Shown here one piece after another: positions 45,284-53,739 of a DNA stretch of 64,000 nt (position 1 is the stretch's first letter; each line of letters begins with the position of its first letter). The stretch is taken from NCBI RefSeq assembly GCF_026341775.1, contig NZ_JAPEOB010000001.1, forward strand, positions 124,001 to 188,000, written 5' to 3'. Position numbers and translations under genes: made by a program. A model generated the notes under the pieces. The model saw only the letters and a list, made by a program, of their open reading frames with translations. It had not been told where the DNA came from and made no database searches. The DNA is from Streptomyces sp. NBC_00654 (lineage in GTDB: Bacteria > Actinomycetota > Actinomycetes > Streptomycetales > Streptomycetaceae).

Positions 45284-46499
45284 GGGATGGTGCGGCCGCC
45301 GTCAGTTCCTCGACCGCGTCGTGGCGTATGCGCTCGGCGGGCAGGCCGATGTCCCTGAGCACCTGCACGCCGCTGCGGATCATGCCCGGCGGGCCGGACA
45401 GAAAGGCCTCGTACTCCCGCCATCTCCATGCACCGCCCTCCCGCACCGCGTCGGGCAGCAGTCCCGCCGTCCCCCGCCCCGGGCCCCCGGGCACCACCGG
45501 GTGGACCGCGAGCCACGGGTGGGTCCGCTGGAGGCGCATCATCGTGTCGAGGTCATAGAGGTCGCGTTCGCTGCGCGCCCCGTAGAAGACCTCGACCGGA
45601 CGCCGGTCACCGTATTCGGCGACGCCCTCGACCAGCGCCCTGATGGGCGCGATGCCCGTACCGCCGCCCAGACAGAGAAGGCCGTGGTGCGTGGTGTGGT
45701 CGACCGTCATCGAACCCGTCGGCGCCCCCAGCCGCAGGATGTCGCCCGGCCGGGCGCGGTGCACCAGCGCGTTGGACACCCAGCCCGCCGGGACCGCCCT
45801 GACGTGGAACGAGAGCAGTCCGTCCCTCCGGGGCGCCGACGCGAACGAGTAGTGCCGCCATATTCGTGGCCACCAGGGCGTCTCCAGGGCCGTGTACTGC
45901 CCGGCCAGAAACGGATAGGCCTGGTCGGGACGGACGGTGAGCACCGCTATGTCCGGCGTTCTCCGGTCGTGCGAGACCACCTCCGCCTGCCACCAGGCGG
46001 GCGCCCGCCTCTCGTCCTCGGCCGCCGCGTCGATCATGATCTGCGAGATCCCGGTGTAGGCGCGCACCCAGGCCGCCTCGGTCTCGCCGTCCCAGGTGGT
46101 GAGCGCGTAGCGGCTCAGGGCTCCCAGCAGGGCCTCGCCGACAGCGGGATAGTGCGCGCTGCGTGTGCCGTACTTCCGGTGGCCGCGCCCCAGCCCGCCG
46201 AGGTACTGGACGAGCGCCTCCTGTTCGTCCAGCAGGCCGGCGGCGGTGAGGATCGCCCGGAACAGACGGTCGCGCTGGGTGTCCATCGCCACCGGGAACA
46301 GGTCCCGCAACTCCGGGTGCCGGATGAACAGCAGGGCGTAGAAGTATGAGGTGGCCCGGTCCGCGACGGGCCCGACCTCCGCGAGAGTGCGGTGGATCAG
46401 GACCGCATCGGCTGACGGGGAGGGCGCCGTGGGTCCTCTTGTCCCCGCGGGTCCGCTCGTCCCGGTGGTGTCGGCCGATGTGGTGGCCGGAGCGTCCAT
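45279..46499 (-). CDS. Flavohemoprotein-like globin/FAD-NAD reductase
   Basis: 406 aa. A single-domain globin covers about residues 25-165, with the proximal His in GRGHRKYG. It is joined to a ferredoxin-NADP reductase-type module: the FAD motif RHYSFASAP, then GDILRLGAPTGSM, and the NAD motif LLCLGGGTGIAPIRAL and FLSGPPGMIRSG. The domain order matches flavohemoglobins, which turn NO and O2 into nitrate using NAD(P)H. The first 25 residues are Thr/Pro-rich. A tandem 20-bp duplication lies upstream (46547-46586). Confidence 0.87.
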   Translation of the reverse strand: MDAPATTSADTTGTSGPAGTRGPTAPSPSADAVLIHRTLAEVGPVADRATSYFYALLFIRHPELRDLFPVAMDTQRDRLFRAILTAAGLLDEQEALVQYLGGLGRGHRKYGTRSAHYPAVGEALLGALSRYALTTWDGETEAAWVRAYTGISQIMIDAAAEDERRAPAWWQAEVVSHDRRTPDIAVLTVRPDQAYPFLAGQYTALETPWWPRIWRHYSFASAPRRDGLLSFHVRAVPAGWVSNALVHRARPGDILRLGAPTGSMTVDHTTHHGLLCLGGGTGIAPIRALVEGVAEYGDRRPVEVFYGARSERDLYDLDTMMRLQRTHPWLAVHPVVPGGPGRGTAGLLPDAVREGGAWRWREYEAFLSGPPGMIRSGVQVLRDIGLPAERIRHDAVEELTAAAPSP

Positions 46500-46546
46500 A
46501 TCTGTGCCTCGCCTCGAACGTCTGCTGATGACCGGACCCACAGCGC

Positions 46547-46586
46547 GGAGTACCGGGCGGAACTGTGGAGTACCGGGCGGGACTGT
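46547..46586. repeat. Tandem 20-bp duplication upstream of the globin gene
   Basis: GGAGTACCGGGCGG(A/G)ACTGT occurs twice in a row (46547-46566 and 46567-46586) with one difference, 48 bp upstream of the globin-reductase start. It may be a promoter-region duplication or a paired protein site. Confidence 0.6.
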
Positions 46587-46731
46587 GCGACACGGTTCAG
46601 GCTCTCCTGCCCCATGGCCGTGCGGGTAGCCCCCCGCGCACCCGGGAGCCGAGGGCAGCGGTTCGTACTCCGAGGCCAGTATCGACGGATACTCCCCGCG
46701 GCAGACGACCCGTCGCCTCTCGCTTGGCACC

Positions 46732-47268
46732 GTGTTTCACGTGAAACCACTCAAGCGTCCCGTCCGCCGAGGTCTCCTCGTCGCCCATATCGCCGTCTCA
46801 GTGAGCTGGCTCGGCCTCACCGTCGGTCTGCTGACCCTCGGTCTCACGGCCTTCCTCACGGGTGACGCCACAACCGCCGAGGCGGCCACCCGCGCCATGA
46901 AGATCTTCGGGGACTGGCTGGTCGTCCCCGTGGCCCTTCTCGCGCTTCTCAGCGGCTTGGTCCTCGCCCTCGGCACCCCATGGGGACTGGCGCGGCATCG
47001 CTGGGTCTGGACGAAGTTCTGGCTGACCCTCATCACGGCGGGACTGTCGATCTTCTCGCTGCGCCCCGGGATCGATCACGCCGCGGCGAGCGGCACCGTG
47101 GACATCGATCTGGTCGTCGCGCCCGCGGTGGCCACGGCGACGTATCTCTTCATCACCGCCGTCTCGGTGCTCAAGCCGTGGGGCCCGACCCGGCGCGGCC
47201 GACGGCCGCGCGTCTCGGCGAGTTCCGTCAAAGGGGTGGACGGGCGATCATCGCGTCGGACAGCCTGA
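46732..47268 (+). CDS. DUF2269-like membrane protein
   Basis: 178 aa with four hydrophobic helices (LLVAHIAVSVSWLGLTVGLL, LVVPVALLALLSGLVLAL, FWLTLITAGLSIFSL, LVVAPAVATATYLFITAV) and a basic tail. A small integral membrane protein; the HIAVSVSWLG pattern fits DUF2269. The perfect parS site at 46734-46747 covers codons 1-6, so the protein begins FHVKP after the initiator, as CydDC does. A second GTG at 46741 is an alternative start. The next gene starts 5 bp later. Confidence 0.8.
   Translation: MFHVKPLKRPVRRGLLVAHIAVSVSWLGLTVGLLTLGLTAFLTGDATTAEAATRAMKIFGDWLVVPVALLALLSGLVLALGTPWGLARHRWVWTKFWLTLITAGLSIFSLRPGIDHAAASGTVDIDLVVAPAVATATYLFITAVSVLKPWGPTRRGRRPRVSASSVKGVDGRSSRRTA
46734..46747. other. 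parS site (perfect) at a membrane-protein gene start
   Basis: GTTTCACGTGAAAC overlapping the start codon of gene 46732-47268. Confidence 0.88.
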
Positions 47269-47273
47269 CCTCT

Positions 47274-48158
47274 ATGCACCGCCCACAGCCCCGGCCGCTC
47301 GCCGAACTGCCCATCCGGCGTCTCACCCGGGAAGACCTGGTCGCCTGCGCCGATCTCTGCGAGGACCGCGGCTGGCCACGCGATGAGCCCCGATGGGGCC
47401 TGCTGCTCTCCGCCGGGACGGGATACGGCATCGACGACCCCGACGGCAAAGGTCTGGTGGCAGCCTGTGTGGTGACCTCGTACGGGCCTCGGCTCGCCGC
47501 CATCGGCATGCTGCTCGTCGCCGGGCGCCACACCAGGCAGGGCGTCGCGCGGAGGCTGATGGAGCATGTCATCGAGGCCGCCGACGGCACGCCGCTCTCG
47601 CTGTACGCGACAGCTCAGGGACAGCCTCTCTACGAACAGCTCGGCTTCGGGCTCCTGGGCTGGTCGAACCGCGTCGGCGGACAGTTCCGCCCGCGCGGTG
47701 ACGCGCACGGTGCCGCGGCTTCGGCGTCCGTGACCACCCGCCCGGCCGCGGCCGACGACCTTCGGACGATGATCCGGCTGGACCACACGGTCTTCGGGAC
47801 CGACCGGACACATGTGCTCGCCCGGCTCCCGGCCTTCTCCGACAGGCTCCGGGTCGCGGAGGCCGACGGCGAACTCGTCGGTTACGCGGCGCTCTGGCCC
47901 AGCGGGAACGCGCATGTGGTCGGCCCGCTGATCGCGCGGGACACGGCCACGGCCAAGGCCCTCGTCGCCTCGCTGGCCGCGACGACGGACCGTCCGCTGC
48001 GGGCGGACATCGACGCGCGCCACAAGGAGCTGCTGGGCTGGTTCGAGGAGCACGGCCTGGAGCCGGGCTCCCGTACGGCTGTGATGACGTACGGGAGCCA
48101 CGACCTGCCGGGGGACTGGACCCGCCGGTTCGCCCCGCTGACCGTGGCGACGGGCTGA
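47274..48158 (+). CDS. Double-domain GNAT acetyltransferase
   Basis: 294 aa. The first GNAT domain (about 15-140) shows AAIGMLLVAGRHTRQGVARRLMEHVIE, an acetyl-CoA-binding pattern, and LYEQLGFGLLGWSN; the second (about 155-290) is more degenerate (RPAAADDLRTMIRLDHTVFG, LRVAEADGELVGYAAL). Tandem GNATs of this layout are common in Streptomyces, with unknown substrates. The ATG is 5 bp after the membrane-protein stop, so the two are an operon. Confidence 0.85.
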   Translation: MHRPQPRPLAELPIRRLTREDLVACADLCEDRGWPRDEPRWGLLLSAGTGYGIDDPDGKGLVAACVVTSYGPRLAAIGMLLVAGRHTRQGVARRLMEHVIEAADGTPLSLYATAQGQPLYEQLGFGLLGWSNRVGGQFRPRGDAHGAAASASVTTRPAAADDLRTMIRLDHTVFGTDRTHVLARLPAFSDRLRVAEADGELVGYAALWPSGNAHVVGPLIARDTATAKALVASLAATTDRPLRADIDARHKELLGWFEEHGLEPGSRTAVMTYGSHDLPGDWTRRFAPLTVATG

Positions 48159-48211
48159 CCCCGCGCGGTCACACGGTGCCACCCGTCCGGTCGGGCCCGG
48201 AGGCAGGGTGT

Positions 48212-49423
48212 TCAGTCCCGGGCCGCCGCGACGGACGCCGGCTCGGGAATGTGCGAGGCGACGATCCGGCCTCGGACGGCCGTACGCCGCTCCAGGGTGC
48301 TGGAGACGACCGCGAGCACCAGCGCCGAGGCAGCCAGGGCGGCTCCGACCCAGTTGGGCGCGGTGTAACCGAATCCCGCCGCGATCACGATGCCGCCGAG
48401 CCAGGCGGCCAGGGCGTTGCCGAGGTTGAAGGCTCCGATGTTGACGGCGGAGGCAAGGGTGGGCGCACCCGCCGCCTGGTCGAGCACCCGCTTCTGGAGC
48501 GGCGGTACGGTCGCGAAGCCCAGGGCGCCGATCAGGAAGATGGTGACGGCTGCGGCGGTCTTGTCGTGGGCGGTCATGGTGAAGAGGCCCAGAACCACGG
48601 CGAGCGCGCCGAGCGACACGTACAGCATCGGCATGAGGTGGCGGTCGGCGAACCTGCCTCCGACCAGGTTGCCGCCGACCATGCCGAGCCCGAAGAGGAC
48701 CAGCAGCCACGTGACGGACGATGTGGAGTATCCAGCGGTCCCGGTCATCATCGGGGTGATGTAGGTGATCGCGGCGAAGACTCCGCCGAAGCCCAGGACG
48801 GTCATCGCCATCGCGAGCAGGACCTGCACATTGCGGAACGCGGCCAGTTCGTGCCGGAGACGTACGCCTTCGGCCCTGGGCTGTTCCGGTACGAGCTTCG
48901 CCACGCCGAGGAGTCCGAGCACACCGAGTCCGGCGACGATGAGGAACGTGGTCCGCCAGCCGGCGGTCTGGCCGATGAATGTGCCGAGGGGTACGCCGAC
49001 GACGTTGGCGACGGTGAGTCCGGTGAACATCATGGCGATGGCGCCGGCCTTCTTCTGCGGGGCGACCAGACCGGCCGCGACGACCGACCCGATACCGAAG
49101 AAGGCGCCGTGGGCGAGCGAGGCGATCACGCGTCCGGCGAGCATGACGCCGAATACGGGAGCGACGGCGGACACCACGTTGCCGACGATGAACAGCCCCA
49201 TCAGGAGCATGAGCATGCGTTTACGGGTGATCCGGGTGCCGAGCATCGTCATCAGCGGGGCACCGAGCACGACACCCAGCGCGTACCCGGTGACCAGGAA
49301 TCCTGCGGTCGGGATCGACACCTGGAAATCCGCGGCAACCTCGGGGAGCAGTCCCATGATCACGAACTCGGTGGTTCCGATACCGAATGCCCCGATGGCG
49401 AGGGCGAGGAGCGCGAGCGGCAT
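48212..49423 (-). CDS. MFS transporter (AraJ/YdhP-like DHA1 family)
   Basis: 403 aa, 12 hydrophobic segments. The DHA1 pattern is visible in ALAIGAFGIGTTEFVIMGLLP at the start, the loop 2-3 motif GTRITRKRMLMLLM and motif C-like GAFFGIGSVVAAGLVAP, with the second half beginning near FRNVQVLLAMAMTVLG. Drug or sugar efflux is likely. It is divergent from a MarR gene, with inverted repeats between them, so it is probably the efflux pump under that repressor. Confidence 0.9.
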   Translation of the reverse strand: MPLALLALAIGAFGIGTTEFVIMGLLPEVAADFQVSIPTAGFLVTGYALGVVLGAPLMTMLGTRITRKRMLMLLMGLFIVGNVVSAVAPVFGVMLAGRVIASLAHGAFFGIGSVVAAGLVAPQKKAGAIAMMFTGLTVANVVGVPLGTFIGQTAGWRTTFLIVAGLGVLGLLGVAKLVPEQPRAEGVRLRHELAAFRNVQVLLAMAMTVLGFGGVFAAITYITPMMTGTAGYSTSSVTWLLVLFGLGMVGGNLVGGRFADRHLMPMLYVSLGALAVVLGLFTMTAHDKTAAAVTIFLIGALGFATVPPLQKRVLDQAAGAPTLASAVNIGAFNLGNALAAWLGGIVIAAGFGYTAPNWVGAALAASALVLAVVSSTLERRTAVRGRIVASHIPEPASVAAARD

Positions 49424-49445
49424 GGGTTCACCTTCCCTGGAGATT

Positions 49446-49485
49446 GCGCCTGCATCTTACGAGCGTCCACAATAATTGCAGGCGC
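49446..49485. promoter_or_regulatory. Inverted repeat, likely MarR operator for the MFS gene
   Basis: GCGCCTGCA (49446-49454) and TGCAGGCGC (49477-49485) form a perfect 9-bp inverted repeat, in the region between the divergent MFS and MarR starts. A further TTTGCAAGCG at 49492-49501 adds a partial half-site. Confidence 0.55.
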
Positions 49486-49562
49486 CGTTTATTTGCAAGC
49501 GCTGACTATTGCGGACGTCCCCTATCCTGGAAGCACGCAGCTCCCGCACGGAGGAGAGACCC

Positions 49563-50021
49563 ATGACAGCGACCGACCCCGCACTGACAGCCCTCGCCCA
49601 GGGCTGGTGCGCGCTCTCTCTGCTCCACGGGAAGATCGAGGCACATGTCGAACGGGCGCTGCAGTCCGGCCATGGCCTCAGCGTCCGTGAGTACTCGCTG
49701 CTGGACGTCCTGAGCCGGCAGCACAACGGGCCGGGCGGACATCTCCAGATGAAGCAGGTGGCCGACGCCGTCGTCCTCAGCCAGAGCGCCACCACCAGGC
49801 TGGTCACCCGCCTGGAGGACCGCGGACTGCTGACCCGGTATCTCTGCGACACGGACCGCCGGGGCATCTACACCGATGTCACCGATGCCGGTCTCGCCCT
49901 GCTCGACCAGGCCCGGCCGACCAATGACACCGCGCTGCGTACCGCGCTGGACGAGGCCGCCGAGAATCCCGAACTGGCACCGCTCGTCAGGGCGGTCGAA
50001 GGACTGAAGGTCCCGGTGTAG
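49563..50021 (+). CDS. MarR-family transcriptional regulator
   Basis: 152 aa from the ATG at 49563, after GGAGGAGAG. The winged HTH is visible in HLQMKQVADAVVLSQSATTRLVTRLEDRG and LLTRYLCDTDRRGIYTDVTDAG (read as one wing region). The divergent MFS gene is the expected target. The GNAT gene follows 27 bp later. Confidence 0.9.
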   Translation: MTATDPALTALAQGWCALSLLHGKIEAHVERALQSGHGLSVREYSLLDVLSRQHNGPGGHLQMKQVADAVVLSQSATTRLVTRLEDRGLLTRYLCDTDRRGIYTDVTDAGLALLDQARPTNDTALRTALDEAAENPELAPLVRAVEGLKVPV

Positions 50022-50035
50022 CCCGGCGGGCTGCG

Positions 50036-50048
50036 TATTCTGCCGATC
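50036..50048 (+). promoter_or_regulatory. Putative leaderless promoter -10 of the GNAT gene
   Basis: TATTCT at 50036-50041 followed by seven bases and ATG at 50049; no ribosome binding site. Confidence 0.4.
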
Positions 50049-50501
50049 ATGAGCGATCTCGAGATACGCCCTGCCGTCCTCACGGACCTCCCGGCCGTCG
50101 TGGCCATGCTCGCCGACGACCCGCTCGGCGCCCAGCGCGAATCGCCCGACGACCTGGCCCCGTACCGGGCCGCGTTCCAGCGGCTGAACGAGGACCCGAA
50201 CCAGCATCTCGTCGTCGCCGTGCGCGAGGACCGCGTCGTCGGGACCCTGCAACTGACCGTTGTCCCGGGGCTGTCCCGGCGTGGAGCCACCCGCTCGATC
50301 ATCGAGGGTGTCCGTATCCACGGCGACGAGCGCGGCAGCGGCCTCGGAACCCGGCTGATCCAGTGGGCGGTGGACGAATCACGGCGTCAGGAATGCCAGT
50401 TGGTGCAGCTGACCTCTGATGTCACCCGTACCGACGCGCATCGCTTCTACGAGCGGCTCGGGTTCACGGCCAGCCATGTGGGCTTCAAGCTGGCACTCTG
50501 A
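50049..50501 (+). CDS. GNAT-family N-acetyltransferase
   Basis: 150 aa. Acetyl-CoA loop in VRIHGDERGSGLGTRLIQWAVDE and the C-terminal HRFYERLGFTASHVGFKLAL complete the fold. Small-molecule or protein N-acetylation; substrate unknown. It lies 27 bp after the MarR gene and has its own putative -10. The parS-bearing terminator (50522-50553) follows. Confidence 0.88.
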   Translation: MSDLEIRPAVLTDLPAVVAMLADDPLGAQRESPDDLAPYRAAFQRLNEDPNQHLVVAVREDRVVGTLQLTVVPGLSRRGATRSIIEGVRIHGDERGSGLGTRLIQWAVDESRRQECQLVQLTSDVTRTDAHRFYERLGFTASHVGFKLAL

Positions 50502-50521
50502 CCGGGCCGTCCGGACCGGGC

Positions 50522-50553
50522 GGGGTGCGTGTTTCACGTGAAACACGCACCCC
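50522..50553. terminator. Perfect 32-bp palindrome with parS at its centre (bidirectional terminator)
   Basis: GGGGTGCGT (50522-50530), the parS site GTTTCACGTGAAAC (50531-50544) and ACGCACCCC (50545-50553) together form a 32-bp perfect palindrome between the stops of the convergent GNAT and beta-lactamase-fold genes. As RNA it folds into a strong hairpin, so it should terminate transcription from both sides; as DNA it contains a ParB site. Confidence 0.8.
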
Positions 50554-50559
50554 CGGGAT

Positions 50560-51942
50560 TCAGCTGCCGAGCCCCCGCCAGCCACCCTCGTCCACACCGC
50601 CGGGAATGGCCGCCCCCGCGTCGTACGGCTCACGGGTGAAGACGAACGAGCCCAGGTCCAGATGATCCACCGTCCCGTCGTCGGCGCGGACGACACGCAG
50701 GGTCTCCCCCGCGTAGTAGCCGCCGAGGCCCGTCCAGGTTCCGTCCTGTTCGGCTCGGAAGGCCGCACCACGGCCCGCGGCGCGCAACGGCCGGAGCTCC
50801 AGACCGCGGTCCGCGATCAGCTTCAGCGCGAAGGTGTGGGTGCCCCAGTACCAGAGCCCGGTCAGGGCCAGCAGCTGCCCGTCCACCTCTGGCAGGGGAC
50901 GCCACGGCTCGGGGATCCGCGGCTCCGCCTCCGCGACGATCCGTACGAGGTCGGCGGCCACCTCCCCGGTGAACGGCCCGGACGTGGCGTTGCTGAGCAC
51001 GACAGCGGCGACGTCGTCCTCCACGCTGAACCACAGGGCGGCGAGGAAGCCGGGGAGCGACCCGGTGTGCCCGACGAGAGTACGGCCGCCCCGCCGCACG
51101 ACCTGGACGCCCAGACCGTAACCGCTCTGCCAGTCACCGGACTCGGACGGCGCCGAAGGTTCGCGCATCTCCCGCACGGAGGCGGCACACAGGACCCGTT
51201 CGTCCCCCTCCACGAGGAACGCGGCGAACCGGAGAAGATCGGCCGCGGTCGACCAGAGCTGACCGGCCGGCGCCATCAGACCGAGGTCCTCGACCTGCTC
51301 GGGCAGCAGGACATCGGCCCAGGGGTGCACGGCCCAGCCGCCCGCGTGCGGCGCCTGCGGCTGGGCGGACGTACGCCGCAGGCCCAGCGGCTCCAGGATC
51401 TCGCGGCGCAGCACCTCTTCCCAGGACGCTCCGCGCACCGCCTCGATCAGCGAACCGAGCAGGGTGTAGCCGGGGTTGGAGTAGTGGTGCCGGTGGCCGG
51501 CCGGGTGCGGCTGCGGCTTCTCACCGAGGACATCGGCGAGCTCCGGGCGGATGGTCCCCGGGGTCCGCTCCCACCAGGGAGAGGGCGCCTCGGCCCCCAG
51601 CCCCGCGCTGTGTCCCAGGAGCTGGTAGACGGTCACGTCACCCACTCCCGTGCCGGGAAGGTGCTTCTCCAGCGGGTCGTCCAGATGGATCAGGCCCTCG
51701 TCGCGCAACCGCATCACCAGTACGGCGGTGAACGTCTTGGTGATCGAGCCGATCCTGAACTGCGTATCGCTGTCCGGGGCATGCCCCTCGACACAGGTAC
51801 GGGCGCCGCTCCAGACAGGCTGTCCCTGCCGCTGAACCGCGGCCACGAGCGAGGGGGCACGCCCTTCGGCCTGCGCGGTGGCAGCACGGTGCAGCAGGGC
51901 ACGCCGGGTGCTGGGGAACAGTTCTTCGCTTGGAGTGGTCAT
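50560..51942 (-). CDS. Beta-lactamase-fold serine hydrolase
   Basis: 460 aa from the ATG at 51942 (frame open to 51999). Class C/esterase-type motifs: SITK (catalytic Ser-x-x-Lys) in RIGSITKTFTAVLV, YSN in HHYSNPGYTLLG and HTG in LVGHTGSLPGF. A C-terminal 100-residue beta domain follows. No signal peptide, so it is probably a cytoplasmic esterase or D-aminopeptidase-like enzyme rather than a classical secreted beta-lactamase. Confidence 0.87.
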   Translation of the reverse strand: MTTPSEELFPSTRRALLHRAATAQAEGRAPSLVAAVQRQGQPVWSGARTCVEGHAPDSDTQFRIGSITKTFTAVLVMRLRDEGLIHLDDPLEKHLPGTGVGDVTVYQLLGHSAGLGAEAPSPWWERTPGTIRPELADVLGEKPQPHPAGHRHHYSNPGYTLLGSLIEAVRGASWEEVLRREILEPLGLRRTSAQPQAPHAGGWAVHPWADVLLPEQVEDLGLMAPAGQLWSTAADLLRFAAFLVEGDERVLCAASVREMREPSAPSESGDWQSGYGLGVQVVRRGGRTLVGHTGSLPGFLAALWFSVEDDVAAVVLSNATSGPFTGEVAADLVRIVAEAEPRIPEPWRPLPEVDGQLLALTGLWYWGTHTFALKLIADRGLELRPLRAAGRGAAFRAEQDGTWTGLGGYYAGETLRVVRADDGTVDHLDLGSFVFTREPYDAGAAIPGGVDEGGWRGLGS

Positions 51943-52122
51943 GGTCCACACATACCCGGCCGCCCGGCCTGTGACGAGCCCTTTTCGCCAGGCGCCCACG
52001 GGCCCGCCGGACGGACGGCGGGCGCGGGGACGGCCACAGGGGAGGGACGGGCCGGCAAGCAGGGACGGCGGCGGAGAAGCAGGGCCGGGGGCGGAGAAGC
52101 AGGGCCGGGGGGGCGGTGCGCG

Positions 52123-52707
52123 TCAGTCCTTGCGGCTGTACTTCCTGACCAGCACCCCGTTCTCGAAGGAGCGCACGTCCTCCAGCGTGAATTCGGTGAC
52201 CGCGAAGTCCGACCCGAACATCGGCATCCCGCTCGCGTACACCAGTGGATACGTCTTGATCACCAGCTCGTCGATCTCGTCGAGCAGCTCTCCCGCCAGC
52301 TGCGAGCCACCGCAGAGCCAGATGTCCAGCTCGCTGTCCTCGGCCTTGAGCTCCCTGACCCGGGCGACCAGGCCCTCGGAGATGATCTCCACATTCGGGT
52401 CCGGTGACTCGGCGAGCGTCCGGGACGCCACGAACTCCCTCAGATGGCCGTACGGGCTGGTGATGCCCATGTCCAGCGCCAGCTGATAGCTGGACCGCCC
52501 CTGGACCACGGTGTCGAAGCGCCCGTGCTTCGCGTCGTGGAGTCCGTGCGCCTCGCGGCCCTGGACCGCGATCGTCTCCGGGTACTCCGAGGTGAGAAAC
52601 CCGAGGAACTCCTCGCTGACGAAGGGATACATCGTCGACGCATCGCCCTGGGGATCGCCGATGAACCCGTCGATCGAGCAGGCGATGAAGTACGTGAGCT
52701 TTCGCAT
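52123..52707 (-). CDS. Dihydrofolate-reductase-family protein (RibD C-terminal type)
   Basis: 194 aa. DHFR-like fold: RKLTYFIACSIDGFIGD at the N-terminus and DIWLCGGSQLAGELLDEIDELVIKTYPLV in the centre. In Streptomyces such stand-alone RibD-C/DHFR-like reductases are abundant, with unknown substrates. Divergent from a TetR gene with an operator-like inverted repeat between, so it is probably controlled by it. Confidence 0.88.
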   Translation of the reverse strand: MRKLTYFIACSIDGFIGDPQGDASTMYPFVSEEFLGFLTSEYPETIAVQGREAHGLHDAKHGRFDTVVQGRSSYQLALDMGITSPYGHLREFVASRTLAESPDPNVEIISEGLVARVRELKAEDSELDIWLCGGSQLAGELLDEIDELVIKTYPLVYASGMPMFGSDFAVTEFTLEDVRSFENGVLVRKYSRKD

Positions 52708-52786
52708 GTGTTCCCCGTTCCACGTTCGGCACAGGCCGAAGAGTCCTGTTCAAGGTGACAGCCACGGCATCCACGCACCGCGCCTC

Positions 52787-52822
52787 AACCACTTCGCTTA
52801 TAGTGCTTCATGTGTAGTGGTT
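52787..52822. promoter_or_regulatory. Inverted repeat between DHFR-like and TetR genes
   Basis: AACCACT (52787-52793) and AGTGGTT (52816-52822) are a perfect inverted repeat in the divergent intergenic region, in an AT-richer stretch, a probable TetR operator. Confidence 0.5.
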
Positions 52823-52876
52823 AAGCAAGCCTCTTTTGCGGGAGGCGATCAGCGGAGACCTGCGAGGAGAAGAGCC

Positions 52877-53452
52877 ATGGCGAAGAACCCCGAGCGCAGA
52901 ACGGCGCTCACGGACGCGGCGATCGAGGTGCTGGCGCACGAAGGAGCGCGCGGGCTCACCTTCCGCGCGGTGGATGGGCGGGCCGGTGTGCCGGTGGGCA
53001 CGGCCTCCAACTACTTCAGCAGCCGCGACGACCTGTTCATGCAGGCGGGCGCGCGCATCAACAGCCGTATGACACCCGACCCGGACCGGGTCGAACAGGC
53101 GATGCGCCCCGCGCCCTCCCGCGAACTGATCGCCGATCTGATGCGCTGGCTCGTCCAGCGCATGGCCGAGGACCGCACCGGCTATCTGGCCATGCTGGAA
53201 CTCCGGCTGGAGGCCACCCGCCGGCCCGCCCTGCGGGCACAGCTGACGCGGACGGTGCGCACGGCCTTCGACGAGAGCGCCCGGTTCCACCGGGACGCGG
53301 AACTCCCCGGCGACTCCGACGCGTTCCTCGTCCTCTACCTGGCCATGACCGGTGTGCTCCTGGAGCACTTCACCCTGCCCGACATGCTCGGCGACACCGA
53401 ACTGGACCGGGTGGTGGAGACCGTCGTCACGCGCGTCATGCCCCTGCGGTAG
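52877..53452 (+). CDS. TetR-family transcriptional regulator
   Basis: 191 aa from the ATG at 52877, preceded by GAGGAGAAG. HTH: RTALTDAAIEVLAHEGARGLTFRAV then AGVPVGTASNYFSSRDDLF, the standard TetR pattern. The C-terminal helical domain begins near residue 70. It sits opposite the DHFR-like gene and probably represses it and itself. Confidence 0.9.
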   Translation: MAKNPERRTALTDAAIEVLAHEGARGLTFRAVDGRAGVPVGTASNYFSSRDDLFMQAGARINSRMTPDPDRVEQAMRPAPSRELIADLMRWLVQRMAEDRTGYLAMLELRLEATRRPALRAQLTRTVRTAFDESARFHRDAELPGDSDAFLVLYLAMTGVLLEHFTLPDMLGDTELDRVVETVVTRVMPLR

Positions 53453-53624
53453 ACGGCCACGAGGCGTCGGCACGGTTCATCACCCGCAGCGACCGGGGCA
53501 CGGTACGGACGCACAGGGGCGCCGGGGCTTCTTGCCGGGAGGATGTCGCCGACAGCCGACAGCCGGCGGACGAGAGGGGAAAGGGGAGTACCCACGCCTT
53601 TCCACTCTCAACATATAGCGCATG

Positions 53625-53647
53625 GGGGGCCTTGCGGCAAGGCCCCC
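53625..53647. promoter_or_regulatory. Rifamycin-associated element (RAE)-type palindrome upstream of helR
   Basis: Eleven bases GGGGGCCTTGC (53625-53635), a central G, then the exact complement GCAAGGCCCCC (53637-53647). The core GGCCTTGCGGCAAGGCC corresponds to the rifamycin-associated element known upstream of rifamycin-inactivating genes and helR in actinomycetes. It lies 92 bp before the chosen start codon, in a spot where it can act as the promoter element. Confidence 0.8.
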
Positions 53648-53739
53648 TCCGTACCGCAGAATCGTCCGCCGAGGCCACCGCCGGCCCGAACGTCCCGCCG
53701 GACGCGACGGCCGCAACGGCCTCAGATCGGAGTCATGCC

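Noticed and set aside
53632..53739. TTG-initiated N-terminal extension of helR
   Set aside because: The extension would start inside the RAE palindrome and has no ribosome binding site; the GTG at 53740 with GGAG upstream fits better.
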